DNA of 64,000 nt from Dioscorea cayenensis subsp. rotundata. Taxonomy: Eukaryota; Streptophyta; Magnoliopsida; Dioscoreales; Dioscoreaceae. A program made the position numbers and the translations under genes. This document shows, piece by piece, positions 12,201 to 26,435 of this stretch (positions are counted from its first letter, which is position 1; every line of letters begins with the position of its first letter). Under the pieces are notes generated by a model, which had not been told where the DNA came from, ran no database searches, and was given only the letters and a program-made list of their open reading frames with translations. The stretch is taken from the NCBI RefSeq assembly GCF_009730915.1, contig NC_052483.1, forward strand, positions 372,001 through 436,000, in the 5' to 3' direction.

Positions 12201-12676
12201 TCGACAGAGCGACTGAACTCTCCGTTTGCTGGGATTCTGATCAAAGTCTTAGGAGCACGAAAAACAATAATGAAGGGAGCTGTGCAAGATGGGATTTGGC
12301 TGTGAATGGAATCGGTACTAAAATTATCACACCACTATTTGATCTTCCACCTTCCATTTCTTTTTGTTTTCCTCTCCAAGTCCTTATCAAAAAACATACA
12401 TCTAACACATTCTTTTCTCTTGCAATTTTTTTTAATTTTAAAATTTGATGCGACTAAGAACATGACTCTAAATTGCTGACACAAACAATGTCAACATGTT
12501 AAATAGGAACAACTGGAACAGGCAGGCATTCCGGTAGTCAATTTCCTGGCTCTTCTAGTTCTGATGAGAGTGGATGCTCGTCCACACGGAAAAGGCCTAG
12601 AAGAGATGTTGCTGGAGCTGCTGCACCTTTTGATCTCAACATGCCACCTGAAGTGATTGACAACAGCCGATATTAG
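9250..12676 (+). CDS. ARI1: RBR-type E3 ubiquitin ligase, ARIADNE (ARI1/ARI2-like)
   Basis: Coding exons 9250-9408, 9722-9754 (a 33-bp microexon), 9870-10152, 10300-10784, 11403-11953, 12121-12314 and 12507-12676, all with GT-AG ends, about 620 codons. The protein has an acidic N-terminus, the conserved ESLLAAQKEDLRKVMELL segment, RING1 (CTICFEDV, then CGHSYCNDC-W), an in-between-RING domain (CEVECTCGIQFCFSCLSEAH) and RING2 (GGCNLVACICGQAFCWLC). The C-terminal Ariadne region includes RSRRVLSYSYPFAFYMFG. RBR ligases take ubiquitin from an E2 onto a RING2 cysteine before substrate transfer. The plant ARI1/2 subfamily is recognised from the N-terminus and tail. As assembled the frame breaks at T4 (10443-10446), an A run (10699-10702), A5 (10732-10736) and T7 (11848-11854). 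Each is in or beside a mononucleotide run and conserved sequence resumes immediately, so consensus errors are more likely than decay. Confidence 0.93.
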
Positions 12677-13969
12677 TCACAGCATTTGCAACTGTACAGC
12701 TTTTGACTTGGACCAGTAATGGCTACTGAGCGAATGAGCTTTTCCTGGTGTTTCTAAGTTGTCATTCTCCTCTGAAAGTGCACCATCAAGATTTTAGTAG
12801 ATAGTTTGGGGGAAAATGATATGCTCATTGAGTAGTCACTTTCATTTTTGTATATGATGTGCTAAAAGAATCTGTGCATAATTTTTAGAGTATGTTAAGG
12901 CCTGTTGGACCTATCACCAACCCTGTTGAGTTCTGTGCCTTCCACTCTGGAAGAGTACTTGCGGGTTGTGGCTTTTATGGCATCCGAGCTAACGATACCA
13001 TAATTTATGAGAATAAATACTGATGGTTTGTTATGGTTATCACTGTTTGTTTGTCAAGGCTTCAAAGACAAAGAAAGGTCTATTTCTTATTATACACTAA
13101 TTCATCCAGCAATGGAGCATTAGCATTCTGCGTGTTCTGTGTCTAAGGCTGTAATAATAATGGATGTATAAAACGTGCTGGCAATATCTGCATATTGCTT
13201 CACTACTCTGTAGTGTAACCGTGATCAGTTAGTTGTGTAATGGCCACCACCTTCTGATTCTTTGCCAAAGAACTAAATTGGTAACTAGATTGTTAGAAAC
13301 TTTTCTCTTGGTGATTGACATTCATGTTTTTGACTCTTTCGAGGTTTCATTCGCCTTATTAGCCTTCATAATTGACTTTGGCATTTGTACCATAAGGATT
13401 GGCTCACTTTCTAGTTTCTTCAGACAATTTTTACTATATTCGCATTATCTTTGAACAAAGGTACATTACTCCCAAGGCAACAACATCCTTGGACTATTCT
13501 GAAAACGTGTTCTGCTCACCTGGGAAGAGCACAATAAAATGTTTCAACTAGATTTTCCATATTGGGGTGGGGTACTTTGTCGTTTCATGACAAACTTCGC
13601 CATTTTCAACAACAGATATAAATCTAAAAAAGATTAAAAAAAAAAATTATATTAAAATTGAGCATCTGTTTACAAGTCAAAGTTGTCAGCTTTCACCAGG
13701 ACAATCATGCGCCTTCTTTTCGTCGGACACAAAGGCCACCAGTTTGAAGGCCTCTAGACAATAATTGAATCATTATGAACACAAACTAAAGGCTGCTGTA
13801 ACTTTGTCAATCCCCTGAGGTTGATATATGGACACAGATCCTTGAATAGATCTGGATTAGGATCACCCTTTTTCGGAACAATGGTTCCCCAATCTCTAGG
13901 AACAGCAACTTATCAAAGTCAATCTCTTCAGGAACAATATATATACTTCAGCCGATGACAATGAAAAAT
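12677..13969. other. Convergent spacer between ARI and SUVR5
   Basis: ARI (plus) and SUVR5 (minus) are tail to tail here. The segment should hold both 3' untranslated regions. No further gene is recognised. Confidence 0.6.
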
Positions 13970-16900
13970 TTAATTTAGACGACCCCTGCAGTTCGATGCT
14001 CCACAGAGGCATGGGCATCCGTCTCCTGGCAGCAACTTGTATCGATAGTCATAAGCAAGTTCTTCACCAATGGAAATCTGCAAACCAACCAATGAGATTC
14101 AAAAAGTCATTATGATTTCCAAAGTTTACAAGCAAAAAGCACAAAAAAATGATGAGCAATGTTCATACATCCCGACTTGCATAGAAACCAATATGAGCAA
14201 GTTGACAATCCATGCTCTCCACTAGCACCAAATAATTCACAAGGTTTGGAGAACAGCTGCCACAGACATTAATAACACAATAAAAGGATTAAGATTTCCA
14301 ATATGATGAAAATTTTAGAATCAAAGGAGCTAATAAATGATTTCCAAAAAACACAGGCTTCTGCAACAAGTGTGGAGTAAACCAAAAGCATGAAGATAAT
14401 GCATACTACCTGTGATTAATAAACCGTGAAACATTCCCATAATGTGTGGCGTCAATCACATAAGGCACCATTCCACTCAAGCCATTTGCCTCATCAATGT
14501 GAGCATCAATATCATATAAGTAGCTGCATCCCTCAATATCATACCTGAATGAATGAAAAAGTGAAGAAATCAATAATGTTCTTTGAAAACACAAAATGAG
14601 GTACAATTAGAATTTAAGATAGTCGCCAAATGTGGAACCTCTGTCCCCTCTTGTTTGCCTCTACATCACTCAGAACTTCCCCAATGTATTCACAAACAAA
14701 TGCACCGCGATATATAGTTTCTCCAGCTCTGACAGCCCAGCCCTGCAAGCATAGAGCAGAAAATTAGAACAAAGCTTCACAAGAAAGGGGAGAGCAAAAT
14801 AATTCACCTTTTTTTCTGTTCTAAAAACTTCAAGCTTAACTTGGACCCCTTTTTGAAGGATCCTGTTACAACATGAGGAGTCGCATTTACACATGGAGTT
14901 GCACTCATAAACAAGATAGCCCTCCTGCAAAAATTAACCAAGTGAATATGAAAACTACTGGGAAAAAAAAGCAAGCAAGAGCTTTCGGTGTTTCTGAAAC
15001 TAAGCCAGAACTTTCTATTGATGATAGACAATCAACTCATGCCTCGATCTCCTTGAATATCTTTCCATGACAATCAATCATGCGCAGACACACTACACAT
15101 TCTTTAATAGTTTCAATGTGTTATTTGACAAAAGAATTTTCTGTCAGAATTCAACTTACTATAGGTTTTTAACACATCAGTGTTGACATCAACCTACATC
15201 AGGATTTGTCAAGAAAGCATATTTGAATAAATATTAAACACAGCAGGCCCAAAACACCACCTTTGTTAAACACACTTCAAAACCCTGAGAATCAAGGACA
15301 GGCAGATTCGCAAATGAGAATGTGTCAACATTATGTTTTCAATTGTTAGAGCCATATGTAACTACCATGAGACATGTTCCCTCCCAATCGTAGAGCAATC
15401 ATAGAAGTTGAACATGAGGTGAAGGCGGAATTTATAAGAAAATGACAGCAATTTCAATTTTATAAATTTGTGAGGGCAGAAATTTATCATTGCACGCCTC
15501 TTGTAAACAAATTAAGTGTAATTCAAACCAGGTTCAAGTCCAAATGATTAACTACCAAAAAAAAGGGACTTCCTAGAATGTGGCCAACTCGACATCTTCT
15601 GAACATGTATGCCTATGTACAAGTGGGCCCACAATTTTGAAGAAAATTACAAAAAATAGAATGGAGAATTTTACCTCCAAAATTATTCTACCCTTTTCGT
15701 CATATGGGAATCTACCATGCATTGGCTCACCCTGAATATCCATAGCATTTTCAAAATCATTCTCGAAGAGATAGACATGGTCACAATTTTCTGGGTAGCA
15801 CTTCGAGCCTATGCAAGCGCATCCTAGCTGTGAATTCTGCACAAGTAAATTAAGAAAAAAAAAATATTACTATGCAGGGAAAAATGCATTGGATTATTGA
15901 ATTAAAAATGTGCAATTGATTTTAAGAAAAAGGATTGATCCCAACCAGTTGTGCATTGGTCAAGTACAACTAGAGATACAGATTTAGCAGTAATGCCCAA
16001 GGAGAAATGTACCTCTATATCAAGACCAAGGGATGAGTCTATAACCCTCTTTGTAACATAAGCAAAACCTTCCCATGGCATATCTAAGCCAGGCTCTTCA
16101 TTATGAAAATTCTCAAGACCCTCATCTATTACACAACGTACTGGAACAGGCTCCTTTCCAAAGCTCAAATCCTCACACAAAATTTTGGGTTTTTGAACTG
16201 GTTTCGAAATGAACTGCTTTGAATCAAGAACATAATGGCATTCATCCATCTCCCACTCAGCAATATTCACCAACTCCATATGACTAGAAGATTTGATGAA
16301 TGGACCAGTAGCAGGCTTGAGAGGGGGTAAAGAATGAGGCAGTGTAAGAGGTCTACATCCTTTGGGACAAATAAACCCCTCTAGGTGCCAATCTACTGGA
16401 GTATTCAGTTCACTACAAAGTTTAGCTGCCTTCAAGCAAAGATTTTCTGGCAGCAAACCATACTTAATTTCCAGTGCAGCGCGAAGGCTAGTCCTGCAGC
16501 AAGCAGTGCGAGCAGTAGAAAGAATCTCAAGGTTACTAGGCCGAGGCTTTGTTTTCTGGATCTCAGAAAATAAGGTCAATGCAACATCTGAGCAATGAGA
16601 GTCTAGCAGCCTTCCAAGACTAGCTGTTTCAGATGCTTGAGTTTGTAACCTTGCCCTTGCAGCTATGACTGAGTTAGAAGACTCAAACTGCTTTTGTGTG
16701 CCCAAGTTACTGCGATTCTTAATTCTAAAAGCCGCATCAAAACTTCGCTTGAGTCTAGGATAGCAGTGCCTACCCTCGCCTGAGATGATTATTTCCCCTC
16801 TTCGATGTAAAGTGGCTCATATGAGCTACTTGATGGTGGACGACCAAGATCTGGTAGAAGATCAAACTTCAAGCCACAGAATCTGCAAACAAATCTTTGG

Positions 16901-19900
16901 GAGCCCCTCATCTTTCTCGAAGGCACTCTTGTCCTGGCAGACCTTATTGCACAGCTCAGAATCAGGTTGATCAGCTTCAGTCACGACCCTACATTGCTGT
17001 TGACTGAGATCTTGCTGACAGAGCTCTGAAGAATGGAAAGAGAGAACATGCTGCCATAACTGATCTGAACTTGGAAAATGGCTATTGCATGACATACACC
17101 GAAGCAGGACAGAATGTCCAAGGAATTGCATCCCATGTTTCTCTTTCACATGAGTTTCAAAAACTTTTCTGTTTGTGAAGGAGTTCATGCAAATTGAACA
17201 AGCAAACCCTCTAAAAAGCCACCGCAATTCTTTTTTATGGATCTCAGTCCAATGTAAACTCAGTTTTTGATTGTCAGAGAATTTCTCAGTACAAATTTTG
17301 CACCTTACAGTCGTCTCAGACTGATCACCATCATGAACTAGAAGGTCATGCACTATAGCTTTGGAAGAAGGTACTTGGTTAACCTTGTCTGCACCAAACC
17401 CCCAAATCCTAGTTATTTTTTCCTTCTCACTTGACACCAGCTTCAATAAATACTCCCCTACATGTTGATCAACAGAAGCTTCTGATAATACCCATCCCAT
17501 GCTGTCATCCTTAGGAACTGCCTTTTGGTGGGATAGATTGCTTTTCATGAACCCATATAGAAGTTCACATGCTTGATGTAGGTATAGTTTTTGTTTCCTT
17601 GAAGAGCAATTCCTGAAAAAGATCAAGAAATACGTCTTTTCGATACCAGTCGACTCTTCCCATTCCTTGCACGCTTGAGAAATTTTGGGAGATGTTTTTC
17701 ACAATACAAGGTGTGTCTCTTAGCAACCTCCAGGCACTGTTCACCATTAATGCGGCCATAATGTCCAATGCACAGTGGTAAATCAAGACTAGTGGCACTT
17801 GCAGTAGAAGGTAAGCACTGCTTAGTTCAGATTTCTTCATTAAACAATTTCTCTCATCCAAGGTTTCTTCCACCATTACTGGGATCAGGTTCTCTTGCAA
17901 AGAAGTTTGTGCCTCACCAGCCCAACCGAAATTTTTCTCAGAAATAGTGACCGGACTTGGAAGGTGTTCCAGGGCAGTGCTATGATCATGCTTTCTCTTG
18001 AGCTCATTAACACAGGAATATGAGAGATCATTAACAACCATGGGATCATTAATTTTCTGGCTACGGTGTTTCTTGCAAAATGCTGAACCATATCGGGCTC
18101 GATGCTTGCATTTGTTGCCATTAGTTGTTGTACCATCACACATTGGTGCTTCCAAAGGAGTGTTATGTTCTTCATGATTAGGCTTTCCCACAGAACGAGA
18201 ATTCAAATGCACACAACAGAAGATATCACCATCATTTGCCCACCGTCCACACTGTCTTCCCTTGGCTTCTATAAAGGCTGAACATTGCCTATATTTCATC
18301 GCATCAGGACTATGATGTGAATTTACCATGGCAGTCTTGTTGCATGCCCCACTTGCAAATGAACCCTGTGCAAATTGGATGCTTTCATCTTCAACACCAA
18401 TCTCATTAAAAGTGTCACTCATTGTGCTAGAACCTTCTACAGCAGCCAGACCAGGAATTACATTACCCTGGGCGGCACCTGTTGGAACATATTTTACAAT
18501 GCCCTGACAATTGGAATGCCCAGAATCAGCATCCAACTTGGTGGGCTCAGATAATAAACTTGCAGAAACAGATTTATCAGCTTGTTGCACTTCAAGCTTA
18601 GGACGCTTCCTACTAATTTGAATTCCCATAGTTAAAGAACTGTCATCATTCTTCCGCTCTGTGTCCAATTTACCAGCTCTTGGGTATGCAGTGGAGAAGA
18701 ATTTCATGACCTCCTGCTTCCAAGTTTTCCACTCAGGGCCTATATCTGGTTGAACAGGGGCATTCAAGCTCCTCCACCTCATTCCACAAAAACAGAATCG
18801 AATAACTCCTGGTTTAGGCAAGGAAATTTACATTCATTCATGAAGTTCAATAGGTAACTCAAAATACACACACACACACACACACACACATATCAATTTC
18901 TAGGGGAAAAAAAAGTGTCAAAAGCAGAATAAAGAAGAGGAAAACTTTAGATCACATCATTGACCAAACAGAGTTCTACAATGAAATGGCATATTATCAA
19001 AAAAACAATCAGCCATACCATCTAATGGGGTGAAGCAATGCTAAATGTCAAATATAAGTGCTTTGTTTCCAATGGAGGGTGGTCCAATAATTGAAGAAAT
19101 TCAGTTCAGAAGTTAATTATTTGAACCATTCATTTGCTAGCATTTATTTTAGCAACATTTTATAAAATAATTGCTAGTTAAAGGATAAATAATGTTTATT
19201 TATAAGCATTTCACAAGATACATCAAAGTAAACAGCTTGAATTTTCAGTTAGCAGCATCCAGTTTTATATTGACCCAATAGGATTAGGGCCCCCTAAAGT
19301 CATAATATGATGATGTCGCAGCCATACAAATTAAAGAGAATAAATTAATGACAGTTAACAAACCAATTCCCTTCAACATAATTATGTTCCAAAAGAAAAG
19401 GTAGGTACCTCTGTTAGTATTTCAACAGTCTCTGCACTGTGTACACTCTGACATCTTTGTGCCCATGAGTTAAAAGAGGCATTCAACCAAAGCTGGCTTA
19501 TATAACTCGGAAGTATCATCTGCAGGTAAGACAAGAAAATCGTTACCTCAATCAACAAAAAATTATTACCAGAAATCAAAGCAGTGAAGGCCAGAAATAG
19601 CAACAAAAGTTGAAGTTGACCAGGCATACAATAAACTATACAAATATGCTGCCAAATTAAAGCCATAAGATACAAACTAGCTCGATGCATAAAAAAAACT
19701 CTCCATATGCAATGCCAATAAGGCAAAACATTTCAAAACAGATAGTAAAAGAATTTTCAAGAGCTTGAATAGTGAATCTGAAATTTGCAGAAGAATTAAA
19801 AACATGAATGGCACATTTTCTAGCCACCATTAAGAACAGAAGTATACAGTTTGAAGCTTCAATAGCATCCTTCCAAGATCAGAATAATCTCTGGTGCGAG

Positions 19901-22900
19901 ATGCTTCCACTGCAAATTCCTTCCATGTTGTAGCTTTCCGAGCATGCTCAACTACAGCCTATGAGAATTTAATCAAAGTAGCTTAAGAATAATTAGCTCA
20001 AGGATGGGAATAGTGAAAAAGTAGGACAATGGTAACATCTTCAAAGCAAAGATAGCAAAGAGACCTCTGTATGTAGCCGGTCATTGATATTTAGCATCGC
20101 AACAGCAAGTTTTTGCATGATATAACGGCGTGGAACAGTCAAGTCTTTAACCAATCTCCTTCCATTTACGATGAGTACCATAAACAAGAGGTTCTGGCAA
20201 CTCATCAATTGAACGAACAAGTAGCATATCTGCCCAAGAATATGTCCTGGTACGAGGAAAGAAAATTGCAAAGTAATTTTTCCTCTCATGAGTAGGCTTT
20301 GCCCTCAAAGTTGGTAAAGGACAGTCAACCCTTGGACATAGGGATTCGTTTGCTCATTTCTCTCTCCACTACACTTGAGGAAAAAAAGGAAGAAAATTAG
20401 ATTGAAAATACACAAATGAATATCCAAGTTCACACAACAACAATGAATTGAGAGAATTATGAAAGCAAACAAAATTCTACTCATGAGACAAGCAAAAATA
20501 GTGGAATAAAATGATAATAGATGAAGTGTATATTTAATTGCAAACGCTTAAGAATGAAAATAGGGAACTTAAAGTAATGGATGATTGATTTTCATAATGC
20601 AAAAATTTAATGAATTCAATTAATACATACTCTTCAAGTTTTAATAACTGCACATCCTGAAGAGTATTGTGCTCAAGTACAACATCTCACACTGCATTCT
20701 GCATAAGGGAGCGGTTGGTTGCATTGACTCATGATAAGTAATGCAAGGGGAGCCATTTCTGCTACTTTAGTTGTTTGGTACGCTGGAATTGAATTTGGAT
20801 GTTGATGAAATCCACAAAAGGTGAAACTCTAAAAAGTGAGATTTCTGAAATTTTTGCGTCACTAGTTTACACTTTCAGGTGGAAATGGCTATGAGTAAGC
20901 GCCACTTTCAGAAACTTTCATCTAGCCAAACCACAGCATAAATTGCTACTGATAATTCCACATCCCCTTAATATAACAATGTTTTCTCAGTAAGATATAC
21001 CATAACTGCATAAATGAAGTAGAAAATACACCCAGAACTTTGCAATTCTCTACATGATTGTGGGTTATAAAGAAATGTGGTACAAAGGATCTTAATCAAA
21101 TTCAGGAGATATGGGAAGCACCTGGATAGCAGAATTCCTACAGGATGTCTAAATTTTATTCGATTGACAAAGGCAAGTTTAATACATCATGTTGCTGTTT
21201 GTTAATAAAGCAAACATAAATTTCTTCCACGATCGATCCTACATTAACCGCTTCCCCCTTCTAAAGTCTTTCTGGATAGGATCATTTTAAATTACCTTAT
21301 CTTTCTCTATCTTTTAAAATCCATAATATTTTACTTATCTCTATTTATTCTTTCCACAGCTTTCTAATTTTTAATCCTTAGAAATTTTTGTTAATTTTAA
21401 TGATTTTAGAATTTTTATTTCATTTTATATTTTTATGATAATTTAAATACCATGCCAGCAGTTCTATTTCTCTAAAAACAACAGGTGATAATGTAATTAA
21501 AGCGTCCATGCATATAAAAAATATATGTACATACTTATACTTGCACCGACGATATACATGTACATACACAGAGACATGGATATATATATGCACATACAAA
21601 TATACACATATACATGTATACACACATGTACGTCCATACATGTTTATATACATACACTATAACTTTGATAATTGGGTACTCCACAGCCGTAATTGTGTCC
21701 TGGCAATGCTGGTTGAAGGTGCAACTAATAGAAAATAGTTGACGCGTTTGAAGGACAAAAACTCACCGCCCAGTTATGACAAATAAAATTAACCAAATTG
21801 GACTTTACTAAATATGCACTTCAAATGTAACACAAAAATATGTTCAAAGGGCCATGATGGCAAAGAGCTAAGGAAAAAAAAGCATTCAAAGAATACCCAA
21901 CTGGTGTCTTGAACAGAGAAAAATAGGTATGTGCCAATTTTGAACATCCCATGAGAAAATAATGGACAAATTACAACCCTAATAAATTCAACCATGACTT
22001 ACCCACACTCTAGAGAAAAGGTTCGTTAATTCAAAGGCTTCAGGAGGAGGATGATAATAAATATAAATATAAGTCACCAACAAACTCAAGGTTAAAAGGA
22101 ATATAGAATGACTTAATTGAAATTGTTAAAACAATTATTGAATAAATGTGTAGTGATTCTACCTCACTGAGTAACCATGACAAAAACAAGTTCTACACAA
22201 AACAAGCACTGGGAAATGAAAACATGAAAGAGCATATCCAAAGTTGGAGGCAGCCAATAGAACCACCCACCACACAGTCAGATCCATCTAATTAGTGGAA
22301 ACCAAGCATTGCAAAGAAAACAGCGTAGACACATAAACATCCATAGTCATTCATGATAACAAAAAGCGACAATTAAAGTGATTAGAGCAATCCAGGGTTC
22401 ATAAATGCCAATTGGTAACATGTCAAAGTTACTGCAACACTAGGATGGCCCGTTAAAAAGTGCATTAGATATCTCGTGTTTGATATAGTCAAACATGATG
22501 TGGTGGTACAAGACAGATGGTAATATGCAACTTAAACCAAGTCTGTTAAAGGAGTATACCTTAGAAAGTATCTTTGTTCCAGAGATAACCAATAAAATTA
22601 ATGTTTACTAGAGTTAATGATACAACTTAAATGTAAAGTATCTCTGGTCATGCTACAACTTAAATGTAAAGTTAATGTTTACTAGAGTACAGAACTATGC
22701 TTACCTTCACCCAGAGTGCGACAGGTTGTTCTTCAGCAGGAAATTCCACTCCTGAAGGGCCAATTTCTCCCACTAGATTGTTATCTTGGACCTTGTCACC
22801 CACCTTTTCCTTTGAAAGGTGATAGTCCTTGCTGGAAGTGAAAGATTTACAATCTTGACACTGCAAAGATAAAATGCCTTGTTCATAATCAATTGAACTG

Positions 22901-23670
22901 GCAAGATCTGATGGCTCACATACAGTAGTATTCTGGTCCTCTTCCTCCCTACAAGAATCTGAAGTAGCACTTCTGAGGAGGTCCATGTCACTGGATACCT
23001 GAGAACCATCCTTGTTTTCATTTGTCTGATTTACTCTGTCCCCCACTAAATGTACCACATAGTTGCAAGCTCCACAAATACCACTCGCTACCTCCAGTCC
23101 TTGTTCTCGTCCAGTGTAGCTGTGGTCTAAATTGTTTTGTGAAACACAGACGGGGGCCAATTCTTCCCCCTTGAGTTGTTCAGATTTGTCTGTATTGCTT
23201 TCATTTTTAAGGGAGATGGCTTCTTCCTCCATGCTACCATTTGAAAGATCACAAACCTCCTGGTAAAAGGAATTATTTTTTATGAAGTTAGTATTTCCCT
23301 CAGTGCTTTTATTTAATCTTTCATCTCCTTGTGATAGTTTACAACATTTAACTTTCGACAAGGGGTTCTCAGCAGCAAGGAAGCCATTTACATTTACAGA
23401 GTTTCCTTGAGCACAGTCAAGTTTGGTCAGAGTGTCCACATTCCCATTAGAATCATTTGGTTGGTCAACATCACAAGCTCTCCGTTGATAATAATCGTCA
23501 GGTACAATCTGTTTCCTGTCGTGAATAGTGAATGCTAGTTTGTCAACAGCTCTTTGCTGTGGATGCTCTACTTGCAGCATCATGTGTTCTTCAACAACAT
23601 CATCCATTGGCTTTACTCCTGGATTCTGCTCCCCAATATATTGAACTTCTGACAAAGAGAGCACTGACAT
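13970..23670 (-). CDS. SUVR5: SUVR5-type histone H3K9 methyltransferase with C2H2 zinc fingers and SET domain
   Basis: Coding exons on the minus strand: 23670-22705, 20368-20065, 19958-19848, 19519-19409, 18808-16013, 15836-15675, 14924-14808, 14742-14639, 14544-14410, 14256-14169 and 14077-13970, about 1,660 codons. The long acidic N-terminus is followed by the SUVR5-specific PRTRTYSWADMLLVRSIDEL region and Cys-rich repeats (CSAFIEAKGRQCGRWANDGD; CDGTTTNGNKCKHRARYGSA). Several C2H2 fingers follow (CKICTEKF, CSICMNSF, CMSCNSHF, CRFCGLKF), then pre-SET cysteines, SET (FINHSCSPN; EELAYDY) and post-SET CPCLCGASNCRGRL. Arabidopsis SUVR5 binds DNA through its fingers and deposits H3K9me2 independently of DNA methylation. 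Catalytic motifs are intact. Frame breaks lie in exon 20368-20065 (20341-20343, 20355, 20160-20161) and in the large exon (18788-18792, about 18760, about 17820, 17637-17640, 17594-17596, 16838-16839, 16773-16775), mostly at runs of identical bases. Confidence 0.95.
20707..20938. mobile_element. Tourist-like (PIF/Harbinger) MITE in a SUVR5 intron
   Basis: A 232-bp segment flanked by TAA on both sides (20704-20706 and 20939-20941). Its ends form imperfect inverted repeats: GGGAGCGGTTGGTTGC at the left and, as reverse complement of the right end, TGCTGTGGTTTGGCTAG. TAA target duplication and a GGTTTGG-type terminus are Tourist features. No coding capacity. The terminal repeats are diverged, so this is probable rather than certain. 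Confidence 0.5.
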
Positions 23671-24550
23671 GATTATCCACTAATGATCCAAATGCCATAA
23701 AATGCCACAGCTTTTCTGAAATCCCCGGCCCTCATCAACCTAGATCATCAATCTGTGTGATGAAATAAATTAACTGATCAAAAACTAAATACACAGAAAC
23801 GATGCAACTTAGATGTTAAGGTCCTTTATGTTCACAAGGACCTGAATTTGTTCAGCGAAAACAAACTTAGCATGCTGGTATAAATTACAGTTTCATGTAC
23901 TTTTCCATTGAAGTTTACTAACCACGACAACATTGGGTTATCCAAAAATGAAGAAGAAAAAAAAAGGCCCTTTTTTACCAGTATGTCTCATTGATGCGCT
24001 GATGATATATATAGTCAACATTAACAAATGTGAAAAAGAAAGACCACATTTTTACTGCAGCACACTGAATATAGATACATATAATACATAAGCCACGGGC
24101 AGCAGTCGGCATTACCGATCAAGGAATCAAATGAAAGCTGAAAACTCACTAAACAAAGAAAACAACGCACCCGCCCGAATTCAAATTCAAAGGCAATGAG
24201 AACCAAACATTAAATAATAATTAACTCCGGAGTTTATGTTTATCACAAGAGAGAAACGAGAGAAGAAAAGAAATAAACCTTGCATTCAAATCGAAAGGAG
24301 AAAAAAAAAAGAAAAGAAAAGACACTGTATTTATTCAACCAGAGTAAAAGCCAGCAAAAGCGCGGTAAGAAGGAAATCATGGCAGACCATGTCTAGTAGA
24401 TCGAATTGGGAGACGAGTAATCTTGTCATGTACCTGTAATGCCGATCTCCTCCTGCAACAACCACCATAGTCGTGATGGGCTTGCAAATTGGGGGAACAG
24501 CAACGCAAAGGACTCGATTTTAGGAGGGGAGAAAGGAGTGGTTTTGGACG

Positions 24551-24565
24551 AATTAGGGTTAGGGA
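24551..24565 (-). promoter_or_regulatory. Telo-box-like motif in the SUVR5 leader/promoter
   Basis: The minus strand carries TCCCTAACCCTAATT, a tandem telomere-repeat motif (telo-box core AACCCTAA). It lies about 110 bp upstream of the putative leader-exon donor of SUVR5. Such boxes are common near plant transcription starts and are bound by telomere-repeat-binding factors. Position and motif are seen; function is inferred. Confidence 0.5.
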
Positions 24566-24934
24566 TCAGGAAGGGGTTTTTGATGCTGCTTTCAGTTTGA
24601 CAATCTATGTCTATCGATTTTTATCAGTCGGCCCCTCCTTCCGTCTCTCATTAATTAATGGACTTTTTATATTCCTAAATGCGCCCAAGGTTTTCTTTCC
24701 TTTTCTCGCTCGCACCCATGTCATGTTTACGCGCATACTTCCGACTTCTTTTCTGCATCTCAGCCATTGGATTCTCTTGGGATGTGTTATTAGTCTGATC
24801 TAAGGCCTCTCACAAATCCCAGCCATTATTGTACCGACTGAGCATTGATTTCATCAGAATTGACTCTTGGGTTGGGGAATTAATAGCACATCCTCTGTAT
24901 TTTAATTTTAATCTTCACGGTTAATATAATATAG

Positions 24935-24974
<40 letters not shown>

Positions 24975-25789
24975 ACGGTTTTGTCATTTGACTGGTTCAG
25001 TGGTTTGCCACTTCATTGGAATATTTATTAAAATAAATTTTAATTTTTTAATTAAATATACAAATATTTCTTTTTATTTTTTATTTTTTTGTGAATATTT
25101 CCTAATATATATAATTGAATATATATATATATATATAATTGCAAAGAAATGAGAATTCTTATATACCTGAATTTGAAGATTATACAAAAAAAAAATTGGT
25201 TTTGTCATAGATTCATCTAAAATAAAATTATGAAGATCGCTTTTCAAATTTACGCTGAATAAAATATTTAAACCAATGAATAATTTAAATCTATAAATTA
25301 TTAATTTTAAATCAGTCATTTAACTCACCCATTGCGGTTGATCCATGAAAGTAGACGAGAGATAGTACAACAATAATTTTAAAATTTATTTGATTTATAA
25401 GTAAAGTATAATTATAAAATAAATAAGTGGTAAGAAAATGCAGCTTTGATAGTTTTTTTTACCAGCATCGATCATTAGAATAATACAAAAAATATTATGG
25501 TAATTTTATTTTATTTTTAATGTTATCCAAATATGAAATAACATAAGTATTTGCATTATACTTCACTTATTTATGTTATGTTATACTATTTATATTGTAC
25601 TCATGTGTGAATCATATTAACCCTAAAAATACTTAGCGAATGGATATTTATTTAATAACTTAAAATAAATATTATGAAACAGTATTTTTGATGACCATGT
25701 TGAAACGCTTGGTTAATGCCACTCAAAGAATCAAATAAATCCAAATTTCTAAGAGATATTTTTATATACATTTTCTTTTTTTTTAATGA

Positions 25790-25820
25790 AATATAGTTTA
25801 TTCATTCTATCAAAAAGAAA
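25790..25820 (+). repeat. LINE 3'-tail-like motif
   Basis: TTTAATGAAATATAGTTTAT, then TCATTCTATCAAAAA, closely follows the terminal layout of the LINE at 45584-46328. Nothing else of a LINE is visible upstream. Confidence 0.45.
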
Positions 25821-26435
25821 TTATAGTTTTGATTACTGTAATAACTAAATTATTAGTTAAATATATTTTTATTTTTATGATAAGGGGATAAACCATTCAA
25901 AATATTTGCATTTTTCAAAAATATATATTTTTTCAAAATCTTTTTGCAATAGACTAATGGCACTGTATTAAACTGTTTGGCTTTAAAAATGAATTCTTTA
26001 CTATAAAATAATAATTTTATTATATTTTTTTATTGAAACAAAAAGGTTTTTAAAATAACTTGAATTTAAAAACTTAAATTGGCACTAGAAATTGCTCATA
26101 AATCTTCTAACCAATGAATTCTTTTGGAGAAGCTAATAAAATAACCAAGTGCATCATAGGAACTACAACAATACGTCGCTGTCATATTCTGGGAAGGGGT
26201 CTAGAAGTACTTACTACTACACCACATTTATTAGGAAACTGAATAAAAATAATATTTTTGTTAGGATTTTTTACACAAATATTTGGTCAGTTTAGTAAAT
26301 AAAAATATTATACTAATTATCCCCACAACAGTCCCCACAACAGACAAATGGTAAGTATGTATGTGTGTGAGTGGATTTTATCAAATATATATCCATATAC
26401 ATTATACTTAAAAAAAAATTCTATTTAAAAGGTTC

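Larger units (their letters stand above)
24441..26435. other. SUVR5 upstream region and AT-rich spacer
   Basis: The SUVR5 leader exon probably ends at a donor near 24438 (minus strand ATTACAG/GTACATG), joining a second leader exon that starts near 23740. Beyond about 24700 the DNA is AT-rich with a long (TA)n run at about 24930-24971 and LINE-tail motifs. No gene recognised. Confidence 0.5.
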
